8,288 nt of DNA from CAZWEJ01 sp964632435 (GTDB lineage: Bacteria; Patescibacteriota; Saccharimonadia; UBA4664; SCTI01): positions 1-8,288 of the forward strand of contig CAZWEJ010000018.1 of assembly GCA_964632435.1 (NCBI GenBank), read 5' to 3'. Under the pieces are notes generated by a model that saw only the letters and a program-made list of their open reading frames with translations, made no database searches and was not told the origin of the DNA. The translations under genes and the position numbers were made by a program. Shown one piece after another: positions 1 through 5,642 of the stretch. Within the stretch, counting starts at the first letter, position 1. Each line of letters begins with the position of its first letter.

Positions 1-65
1 CAGCTGGATAGAGCAGAGGACTTCTAAGCCTAAGGTCGTAGGTTCGAATCCTACCGGGGGCGCCA
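1..65 (+). tRNA. tRNA-Arg (anticodon UCU), 5' part missing
   Basis: The window starts inside the D arm. GAGC at 11-14 is the 3' side of the D stem, and 21-27 (CTTCTAA) is a canonical anticodon loop with anticodon TCT at 23-25. GTAGG/CCTAC at 38-42 and 50-54 form the T stem around TTCGAAT. 55-61 is the 3' acceptor strand, 62 the discriminator G, and 63-65 an encoded CCA. The anticodon stem pairs poorly: 16-20 (GAGGA) against 28-32 (GCCTA) gives only three Watson-Crick pairs, with G.A and A.G at its two ends. About 12 nt of the 5' end lie outside the window. Confidence 0.93.
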
Positions 66-110
66 TTGCAATTATTCATTTAACCCCTACAACATCCATA
101 GCGTTTATGC

Positions 111-116
111 TTTAAT
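111..116 (+). promoter_or_regulatory. possible -10 element (TTTAAT) for a leaderless phosphoketolase mRNA
   Basis: TTTAAT matches TATAAT at five of six positions. It would place the transcription start at about 123-124, which is the A of the ATG. No Shine-Dalgarno sequence is visible upstream of that ATG, which is consistent with a leaderless message. No convincing -35 box is seen, so this is tentative. Read-through from tRNA-Arg is the alternative. Confidence 0.3.
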
Positions 117-123
117 TGAATAT

Positions 124-2457
124 ATGAGAGGTGAGGAAACTGCGGTAGAAAAATACTTTAGGGCAGCCAATTATTTAACTGCAGCCCAAATATTTCTGCA
201 CGACAACTTTTTACTAGAAGAGCCACTAAAGGAAGAACACGTAAAGCCAAGACTACTTGGTCACTGGGGTTCTGGTCCTGGTGTGACCTTTGCGTACATG
301 CACTTAAACAAACTGATCAAGAAATATGGTCAGGATATGCTTTTTGTTTTGGGACCAGGGCACGCCTTCCCGGCACTTCAAGCCAATCTGTATCTTGAAG
401 GAACGCTCGGCAAGTATTACCCCAAAGCGACCTTTGATTACGAGGGTATTTCATATATATGTAAGCAGTTCAGCTGGCCATATGGATTCCCAAGTCACAG
501 CAATCCCGGTACTCCAGGCGTAATTCTTGAGGGTGGTGAACTCGGATACTCGCTCTCAACTTCCTATGGCGCTGCATTAGACAACAAGAACTTGATAGTT
601 GCTTGTCTGGTGGGTGATGGCGAGGCCGAAACCGGTCCTGCAGCTACTTCATGGCATCTTAATAAGTTGATCGACCCTAAGCATAACGGAACCGTTCTTC
701 CAATTCTTCACCTCAACGGTTACAAAATTTCAGCCCCAACTATATTTGGCCGAATGAGCGACGAAGAGCTCCTCAACCTGTTTAGTGGGTATGGTTACGA
801 TCCAAGGATTGTTGATGGCGACGACATTCATAACAAAATGGAAGAAACCCTCGATTGGGCGCATCAAACCATTTGGAGCATCAAGCACAGCGAGTCAGAT
901 ACTGTCGCGCCAAAAATGCCGATGATCATTATGCGAACTCCAAAAGGCTGGACCGGTGTTAAAGAGCTCGACGGGAATAAGATTGAGGGCAACGCCTTGT
1001 CGCACCAGGTTGTTTTAACCGAAGCCAAGACAAACAAAGAGCAGCTCAAACTGCTTGAAGATTGGCTCCGTTCTTACCGCTTCAACGAGCTATTTGATCG
1101 CGAGAACGGTTTTGGTGATTTTCTAGATGAGATCCTCCCCGAAACTCACCAGCGCATGGGTATGAGCCCAATCGCAAGAAGTGCCGATGGTGTCTATAAG
1201 CCACTCAAGTTGCCAAAGATTGAGCAGTTCTGCGAGGAGGCTTCAATACCGGGAACGATGGGTTCAAGTAGTATGCGTCGTGCCGGCCTGTATTTAAACG
1301 AGGTCTTTAAGTTAAATCAAAGCCATCATAACTTTAGAATGATGTCTCCCGACGAAACCTATTCAAACAAGCTTGATCAAGTTTTTGATTCAACCAGTCG
1401 CGCATGGGTTTGGCCCATCGAGTCCTGGGACAAGGATATGAGCCAGAACGGTCGAGTAATGGAAATGCTCAGCGAGCACAATCTCCAGGGTATGTTGCAG
1501 GGTTATGTCTTAACCGGTCGCCACGGTGTATTCGCTTCCTACGAGGCCTTTGTTCAAGTCGTTGCGAGTATGATGGACCAGTATGCTAAGTTCCTTAATC
1601 AGAGTCGGTCGATTGATTGGCGTGGGCCGATTGCATCCTTCAACTATATTCTGACTTCGTCCGGCTGGCGTCAGGACCATAATGGGTTCTCCCACCAAAA
1701 CCCAGCCTTTATTGATGATGCGCTTCAGCGTCAGGGAGACTTTGTTGATGTTTACTTCCCTCCAGACGGTAACTCAACCCTTGCAGTATTTGAACATGCC
1801 CTCCAGACAACGCGACAGATTAATATTATTGTTGCAGGTAAAACTCAGGAACCAAGATGGCTTACACCAGAGCTTTCGCGTAAAGCCGTTAAAGACGGCA
1901 TAATGACCTGGGATTTTGCTAGCGATGATAATCCGCATATTGTTCTTTGCGGAATCGGTGATTACCAAATGAAGGAAGTCATGGCAGCGATCTCCATCAT
2001 CAAGACTGAGTGCCCAAAAGCGCGTATTCGATGTGTCAATGTTTTGGCCCTAACAAGTAATGGCTTGGGGCGCGCCGGAACTGGTTTCACTCACGAGCAG
2101 TTCGAGCAGTACTTTACCCACGATAAGCCAGTAATCTGTAACTTCCATGGTTATCCACAGACCTTCAAGTCGATTCTCTTTAACTACACCAAAATTCCAT
2201 GGCGCTTTAGTGTAAACGGATACGTTGAGAACGGCTCAACGACCACCCCATTTGATATGCATGTTCGCAACCGCACCAGTCGTTACCATTTAGCGATTGA
2301 GGCTTTCAATAAACTAGCAGAGGCAGAAATCCTTCCATATCAAGAGGCTCAGCACCTCATCAGCAAGTACAACAACAAGATTGAGGCTAACACCGAATAC
2401 ATCAAGGAGAACGGCATCGATCTGCCGGAGATTGATGAGTGGCGATGGGAGAACTAG
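124..2457 (+). CDS. xfp: xylulose-5-phosphate/fructose-6-phosphate phosphoketolase
   Basis: This is a thiamine-diphosphate enzyme that cleaves xylulose-5-P (and usually fructose-6-P) with inorganic phosphate into acetyl phosphate and glyceraldehyde-3-P or erythrose-4-P. It is cytosolic. Family hallmarks in order are YFRAANYL (11-18), LLGHWGSGPG (44-53), GPGH (77-80), SHSNPGTPG then EGGELGYSL (124-144), and the diphosphate/Mg-binding GDGEAETGP (164-172). The pyrimidine-domain signatures SEHNLQGML, LTGRHG and WRQDHNGFSHQNP follow, then GLGRAGTGFTHEQF near the C terminus. The 777 residues are slightly below the usual 790-825, and the difference is a short N terminus. ATG124 is the first ATG/GTG/TTG in an open frame that continues upstream, and it has no Shine-Dalgarno. 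The 3' end overlaps the acetate kinase gene, so the two are co-transcribed and the acetyl phosphate passes directly to that kinase. The identification is secure. Preference between the two sugar substrates cannot be read from sequence. Confidence 0.97.
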   Translation: MRGEETAVEKYFRAANYLTAAQIFLHDNFLLEEPLKEEHVKPRLLGHWGSGPGVTFAYMHLNKLIKKYGQDMLFVLGPGHAFPALQANLYLEGTLGKYYPKATFDYEGISYICKQFSWPYGFPSHSNPGTPGVILEGGELGYSLSTSYGAALDNKNLIVACLVGDGEAETGPAATSWHLNKLIDPKHNGTVLPILHLNGYKISAPTIFGRMSDEELLNLFSGYGYDPRIVDGDDIHNKMEETLDWAHQTIWSIKHSESDTVAPKMPMIIMRTPKGWTGVKELDGNKIEGNALSHQVVLTEAKTNKEQLKLLEDWLRSYRFNELFDRENGFGDFLDEILPETHQRMGMSPIARSADGVYKPLKLPKIEQFCEEASIPGTMGSSSMRRAGLYLNEVFKLNQSHHNFRMMSPDETYSNKLDQVFDSTSRAWVWPIESWDKDMSQNGRVMEMLSEHNLQGMLQGYVLTGRHGVFASYEAFVQVVASMMDQYAKFLNQSRSIDWRGPIASFNYILTSSGWRQDHNGFSHQNPAFIDDALQRQGDFVDVYFPPDGNSTLAVFEHALQTTRQINIIVAGKTQEPRWLTPELSRKAVKDGIMTWDFASDDNPHIVLCGIGDYQMKEVMAAISIIKTECPKARIRCVNVLALTSNGLGRAGTGFTHEQFEQYFTHDKPVICNFHGYPQTFKSILFNYTKIPWRFSVNGYVENGSTTTPFDMHVRNRTSRYHLAIEAFNKLAEAEILPYQEAQHLISKYNNKIEANTEYIKENGIDLPEIDEWRWEN

Positions 2458-3614
2458 TACTAGTTTCCAACCCAGGGAGCTCAAGCCGAAAATATGGAGT
2501 CTACAAGGGCAAGGAATGTGTCGCCAAGCTGCATTTTGAGCATGTAGAAAATCGTATTGTTTGCACGGTGACAAAAAAAGATGGCTCTAACGAGGAGCGC
2601 GAAACCGATCTGCACAATATGGAAGACGCAATGGGCAAGATGCGGGAAATATTTAAGGAGCTCGGAATTGAAGAGTCCAATATTTCGGCTGTTGCAGTAA
2701 GAGTTGTTGCACCAAGTAGTCACTTTTTAAATGATGTTGAGCTCGACGATCACAACATTGGTGTGCTGAGAGAGTTGATGCCTGCAGCGCCCCTACATAT
2801 TAAGGGAACTTTAGAAGAGGCCGAGGCCTTAAAGGGCGAGTTCCCTGAGATGCGAATTTTTGGGATTTCGGATAGTAACTTCCATGCCGCCAAACCTTCA
2901 AGAGCATGGAACTACGCCATTCCGATTCACGATGCCGATAGGTTCAACATCAAGCGCTTTGGCTATCATGGTCTTTCACTGGCATCGGTGGCGCGCGAAC
3001 TTAGGAAGCAAAATACGCTTCCTGAAAAGGCGATTGTTTGCCATATTGGCAGTGGTGTTAGTGTTACAGCTTTACTGAATGGCGAAAGTCAGGATAATAC
3101 GATGGGATTTTCCCCGCTTGATGGAGTTACGATGGCAACTCGTAGTGGAAGTCTTGATGTGGTTGCATACAACCGGCTCAAGTCGCTGCTAAATTTCGAT
3201 GACGATCAGATGTATCATTACTTAAACCAAGAAAGTGGGTTGAAGGGGCTGAGTGGTGTGTCGCCGGATATTCGCGAATTATTGAAGCAAGAGGAGTATA
3301 ATCCTCTGGTTCAGCTCGCGCTTGAAACCTACGTTTATAATATCCAGAAGGCCATAGGGCAAATGGCAGCGGCGCTTAATGGAGTTGAGGCACTGGTGTT
3401 TAGCGGGACTGTCGGGGAGAGGTCTAACCCAATGCGAGAGCGGATTATTTCTCAACTGGGGTATCTTGGTTTTGAGCTGGATTCTAATAAGAATAACGAG
3501 CTTACAGGGGAAGGGGAAATTCAAGCGGGCGAATCCAAGAAGATTATTGTAGTTCCTGCTCAAGAAGAGCTTGAGATGGCTTGCCGTGTTGAAAGTCATT
3601 TGCAGGGGTCGTAG
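2439..3614 (+). CDS. ackA: divergent acetate kinase
   Basis: Acetate kinase (ASKHA fold) interconverts acetyl phosphate + ADP and acetate + ATP, so after phosphoketolase it makes ATP. Numbered from the GTG start, conserved parts are SNPGSSSRKY (10-19), R88, PLH (118-120), SDSNFH (144-149), KRFGYHG (172-178), MGFSPLDG and MATRSG with R235, SGLKGLSGVS, and an EE pair at 376-377. These match the known catalytic residues Asn, Arg, His, Asp, His, Arg and Glu. Several motifs that are usually near-invariant have changed: GHRVVHGG reads AVRVVAPS (85-92), HLGNG reads HIGSG (202-206), and GGIGENS reads GTVGERS (323-329). Catalysis therefore looks possible, but acyl or phosphate-donor specificity may differ. 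GTG2439 has GGAG 8 nt upstream, and ATG2445 (MGELVLVS) is the alternative start. Either overlaps the phosphoketolase gene, by 19 or 13 nt, implying translational coupling. A butyrate or propionate kinase role is less likely but not excluded. Confidence 0.9.
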   Translation: MAMGELVLVSNPGSSSRKYGVYKGKECVAKLHFEHVENRIVCTVTKKDGSNEERETDLHNMEDAMGKMREIFKELGIEESNISAVAVRVVAPSSHFLNDVELDDHNIGVLRELMPAAPLHIKGTLEEAEALKGEFPEMRIFGISDSNFHAAKPSRAWNYAIPIHDADRFNIKRFGYHGLSLASVARELRKQNTLPEKAIVCHIGSGVSVTALLNGESQDNTMGFSPLDGVTMATRSGSLDVVAYNRLKSLLNFDDDQMYHYLNQESGLKGLSGVSPDIRELLKQEEYNPLVQLALETYVYNIQKAIGQMAAALNGVEALVFSGTVGERSNPMRERIISQLGYLGFELDSNKNNELTGEGEIQAGESKKIIVVPAQEELEMACRVESHLQGS

Positions 3615-3617
3615 AGG

Positions 3618-3646
3618 TTCCCAAAAGTCCCTTTATCTGATATAGT
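3618..3646 (+). promoter_or_regulatory. extended -10 promoter for tRNA-His and its leader
   Basis: TTCCCA (3618-3623, a weak -35), a 17-bp spacer, and TATAGT (3641-3646) preceded by TG one base upstream (3638-3639). The predicted start is near 3653, about 83 nt before tRNA-His. The promoter begins just after the acetate kinase stop codon. Confidence 0.6.
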
Positions 3647-3666
3647 ATCGTGGTTAAATGCTTAGT

Positions 3667-3730
3667 CCCGATCTGATTTTGAGCCAGTCGCGAAGTTAGA
3701 TCGGGGGCCGTAACTTCGGTTATTGCCTCC
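3667..3730 (+). ncRNA. structured RNA leader upstream of tRNA-His (two tandem hairpins)
   Basis: Hairpin 1 pairs 3667-3681 with 3691-3705. It is an uninterrupted 15-bp stem (12 Watson-Crick and 3 G.U pairs) with a 9-nt loop at 3682-3690. Hairpin 2 follows directly: 3706-3708 pairs with 3725-3727 and 3710-3714 with 3719-3723, with one C.U mismatch and a cUUCGg tetraloop at 3715-3718. It can extend outward to 3703-3705/3728-3730 at the expense of hairpin 1. The wobble pairs are G.U on the plus strand and would be A.C on the minus strand, so a plus-strand transcript is indicated. A competing perfect 8-bp pairing (3691-3698 with 3711-3718) would disrupt both hairpins. No U-tract follows, so it is not a standard intrinsic terminator. 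I do not recognise a known RNA family. It could be a tRNA 5' leader, a separate small RNA or a regulatory element. Confidence 0.5.
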
Positions 3731-3735
3731 ACCAT

Positions 3736-3813
3736 GGCGGGTGTAGCTCAGTTGGTTAGAGCGCCAGTTTGTGGCACTGGAGGTCGTGGGTTCAAAACCC
3801 ATCACTCGCCCCA
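3736..3813 (+). tRNA. tRNA-His (anticodon GUG)
   Basis: A complete cloverleaf: acceptor GCGGGTG (3737-3743) pairs with CACTCGC (3803-3809), and G3736 is the G-1 characteristic of tRNA-His, opposite C3810. The anticodon stem CCAGT/ACTGG encloses TTGTGGC with anticodon GTG. The T loop is TTCAAAA with stem GTGGG/CCCAT, and CCA is encoded at 3811-3813. It lies downstream of its own promoter and folded leader and converges with the minus-strand lipoprotein operon. Confidence 0.96.
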
Positions 3814-3850
3814 TTGCACTTATCTTATTAATTTCGCTGAGAGCGGGCGC

Positions 3851-3916
3851 AAAAAGCGCCCCGTGAAGCGCTTCCGTACTGCAGATTGCGATACGTACAG
3901 ACGCCTCACGGGGCGC
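3851..3916 (-). terminator. rho-independent terminator of the minus-strand lipoprotein operon
   Basis: A perfect 11-bp inverted repeat, GCGCCCCGTGA (3856-3866) and TCACGGGGCGC (3906-3916), is followed on the minus strand by TTTTT (complement of 3851-3855). It starts about 10 bp after the lipoprotein stop codon. The 39-nt apical part is itself folded, since on the minus strand 3895-3900 pairs with 3874-3879 (one G.U). Confidence 0.85.
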
Positions 3917-3926
3917 GTGATAGTTC

Positions 3927-4904
3927 CTACTTGGCCTTGGTGCCGATCCCTACTCCGTTGAGGCCCACGACGCAGGTACCGCGGGTCTCGCGGCAGGCCT
4001 GGATCTTCTGGTACTCGAGGAACGCAGGATCCTTCAGAGCCTCCTTGACCGTGTTGGCCGCGGCGACCTGATCTTGTGCGACCTTGCGGGTCTCACGGGA
4101 CTCCTGAACCTTCGGGTTTTCGAAGTCGACGGAGCTGATGAGCAGCTCAACCGGCGGACAGACACGGGCTCTACCCTTCGCACTTCGGTCGAAAGTCGGC
4201 CCGCAGAAGTACTGGCCGCCGGTCTGACGCACCAGTGCCATCCCAAAGCGCTTTCCGACAGCTTCCAGGAGTACTTCCTGTGCAGGCCGCATGACCTTTT
4301 CGCCGTTCTCGCCCTTGGTTTCGATGCTGATGTTGTTCACCAGCTCGTCAGGCGTGAAACGGCGAGCTTCGTCCTTGAAAGCAGCCTGCAGTGCAGGGTA
4401 AAACTTCTCCCGGAGCAACAGGCGCCAGCCTGCGGGGGACTCACCATCCTTGAGCGCACAGTCGTAGTGACGGCACAACTCCTCGTAGAACTTCTGAGCC
4501 ATGCCGCCCTCGTATGTCTTGCCGGTTCGAGGGTCCTTGAACTTACTGGACCACGTATTGAGCTTGAACGCAGCGACGAGTTCGAAAGCCACTCGCACGG
4601 CGTCTGAGTTGCCGCCAGCGGGAACGACCAGCCGGCCGTTCACGTCTGCGGACTCGTCCTGCTCGATACGGAAAGAGCGCTGATTGATCGGGATCTGGAA
4701 GATCTTGTCGTTGAACTCGACCTTGGTACTGCCGGGAGCAAGGATGCCGTCGAAGTGACGACCCTCAATCCACCCGGTGGTGTACTTCAGCCCCAGTGCG
4801 TCGGGCTCGATCTCGCTAGAGCACCCGGAGGCACCCAACAGGATCATGCCTGCCGCGAGGATCGGGATCAACCGCCTGATGGCGGTGGAAATGCGGGTGT
4901 TCAC
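3927..4904 (-). CDS. predicted SPFH/Band-7-like lipoprotein
   Basis: A 325-aa protein with a lipoprotein signal: basic n-region, hydrophobic stretch 12-26, and LLGASGC with lipidated Cys28. It would be anchored to the outer face of the membrane. After the Cys comes GLKYTTGWIEG then APGSTKVEFNDKIFQIPINQRSF (about 38-78) and a beta-rich VAFELVAAFKLN (105-116). This resembles the start of an SPFH/Band-7 (prohibitin/stomatin-like) domain. The C-terminal part has a charged Ala/Gln/Glu helix (265-300), as SPFH proteins often do. Seven cysteines (28, 144, 149, 234, 249, 304, 311) would allow three extracytoplasmic disulfides. The GTG start at 4904 fits: GAGGAGG lies 8 nt upstream, the signal peptide begins there, and GTGA overlaps the TGA of the upstream gene. 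An in-frame ATG at 4958 would put 18 hydrophilic residues before the signal peptide and is less likely. GC content and codon use are much higher than in flanking genes. The SPFH assignment is by pattern only. Confidence 0.75.
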   Translation of the reverse strand: MNTRISTAIRRLIPILAAGMILLGASGCSSEIEPDALGLKYTTGWIEGRHFDGILAPGSTKVEFNDKIFQIPINQRSFRIEQDESADVNGRLVVPAGGNSDAVRVAFELVAAFKLNTWSSKFKDPRTGKTYEGGMAQKFYEELCRHYDCALKDGESPAGWRLLLREKFYPALQAAFKDEARRFTPDELVNNISIETKGENGEKVMRPAQEVLLEAVGKRFGMALVRQTGGQYFCGPTFDRSAKGRARVCPPVELLISSVDFENPKVQESRETRKVAQDQVAAANTVKEALKDPAFLEYQKIQACRETRGTCVVGLNGVGIGTKAK

Positions 4905-5233
4905 GGACGTAGCCTCCTCGGCTTGATCGGGGGTTGTTGCTTCGTGGACTCCACCCACTGCTCGAGCGGGTAGTAGTAATCGGGACCTATCATGACTGAC
5001 TGGTCCGTCAGTAGCTGTTGGACGAGATCTCTCCCATCCTGAAGCTGCTTGTGCTGCTCCAGCATCACACGGGCAACAGGGGCAGGCACGTTGTGGAGCT
5101 CCAGGTACTCGGGCGCGAAGCGCGCAAGTTCCCGTTGTGTATTACGCTGCATGATCGCCATGATAATCCTGTAAAGGATGTACAGGATCACGGCGAGCAG
5201 CACCAGGGTCATCAGCATGAATCGCGGATTCAT
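4901..5233 (-). CDS. small single-pass membrane protein, operon partner of the SPFH-like lipoprotein
   Basis: A 110-aa protein with one N-terminal transmembrane helix (about 6-28: MLMTLVLLAVILYILYRIIMA is the core). A soluble, mostly helical tail follows, rich in Gln, Glu and Arg, with a PAPVARVMLEQHKQL helix at 50-64, an aromatic DYYYPLEQW patch (85-93) and a basic Pro-rich end (PPIKPRRLRP). ATG5233 is chosen because AAAGGAG lies 10 nt upstream and the helix starts at once. An upstream ATG at 5302 gives a 23-residue hydrophilic extension lacking that support. The stop overlaps the lipoprotein start by 4 nt (GTGA), so the two are translationally coupled and may work together at the membrane. 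I recognise no family. GC-rich like its partner. Confidence 0.75.
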   Translation of the reverse strand: MNPRFMLMTLVLLAVILYILYRIIMAIMQRNTQRELARFAPEYLELHNVPAPVARVMLEQHKQLQDGRDLVQQLLTDQSVMIGPDYYYPLEQWVESTKQQPPIKPRRLRP

Positions 5234-5283
5234 CTGGTTGAGGCTCCTTTCTGGGCCGTAGTGATTCAGTTTTTCAGGAACAG

Positions 5284-5318
5284 CACGGTCGAACCGTGGC
5301 ACGCCTTTTGATTAGGCG
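5284..5318 (-). promoter_or_regulatory. two-hairpin 5' leader of the minus-strand operon
   Basis: On the minus-strand RNA starting near 5320, CGCCT/AGGCG (5302-5306 with 5314-5318) forms a 5-bp hairpin at the very 5' end. CACGGT/ACCGTG (5284-5289 with 5293-5298) then forms a compact 6-bp hairpin with a 3-nt loop. Possible roles are mRNA stabilisation or an operator. The palindrome at 5284-5298 could also be a protein-binding site. Confidence 0.45.
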
Positions 5319-5326
5319 AATAGACT

Positions 5327-5355
5327 ACTATACATAATTATTCTTATGATGTCAA
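5327..5355 (-). promoter_or_regulatory. near-consensus promoter of the minus-strand operon
   Basis: On the minus strand: TTGACA (5350-5355), a 17-bp spacer and TATAGT (5327-5332). The predicted start is near 5320, giving a leader of about 87 nt before ATG5233. The match is strong enough to expect substantial constitutive expression with a housekeeping sigma factor. Confidence 0.85.
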
Positions 5356-5642
5356 TGCGGTGTCAGAGGAACTGCGCTTGTCGACACCTGTCTTCTACTT
5401 CAATATTAATGCCTAGTGGTCGGCGAAGAAGTTTGTCAATTTAGCCATAATCTATTGCCCTTCGAAAATGTATTATCGCTTCATGAAGATAAAATTTTTT
5501 TGGAAGACGAGCATTCTTCTGAGCATTGTTGGCACAGTTTTATTAACGATAATCTTGAACCTTATTTTTTGATTGACAGGTAGTTTAAGGAAGTAAACCA
5601 AACTAAAATTTATTTGTTATCCTTTAGTTATGAGTAAAACAA
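5356..5642. other. 287-bp divergent intergenic region
   Basis: This separates the minus-strand operon from the metallopeptidase gene. It contains a 6-bp inverted repeat GGTGTC (5359-5364)/GACACC (5383-5388) with an 18-nt loop and an overlapping palindrome TGTCGACA (5379-5386). It also has a consensus -35-like TTGACA at 5573-5578 without a good -10 at the right distance, and TAAAAT at 5604-5609. A possible 34-codon membrane peptide lies at 5468-5572. I see no RNA gene or terminator. Confidence 0.6.
5468..5572 (+). CDS. possible tiny single-helix membrane peptide
   Basis: The ORF encodes 34 aa (MYYRFMKIKFFWKTS, then a hydrophobic stretch ILLSIVGTVLLTIILNLIF to the stop), or 29 aa from ATG5483. 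A basic, aromatic N terminus followed by one clean hydrophobic helix is typical of small membrane peptides such as toxin-like or regulatory miniproteins. There is no Shine-Dalgarno before either ATG and no clear promoter, so it may be chance. No homologue is recognised. Confidence 0.25.
   Translation: MYYRFMKIKFFWKTSILLSIVGTVLLTIILNLIF

Noticed and set aside
3667..3730. Leader hairpins as the intrinsic terminator of the xfp-ackA operon
   Set aside because: Neither hairpin is followed by a U-tract, and a promoter lies between them and the kinase gene.
4074..4607. 177-codon open frame on the plus strand opposite the lipoprotein gene
   Set aside because: It is antisense to a gene with a signal peptide, ribosome site, promoter and terminator. 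GC-rich codons leave long open shadow frames, and it has no ribosome site or recognisable domain.
3790..5320. Integrative element using the tRNA-His 3' end as attachment site
   Set aside because: No repeat of the tRNA 3' end is seen at the far edge of the GC-rich segment, and there is no integrase in the window.
5346..5444. 32-codon Cys/Arg-rich plus-strand ORF starting inside the minus-strand promoter
   Set aside because: No ribosome site, overlaps the promoter of the divergent operon, and the composition looks random.
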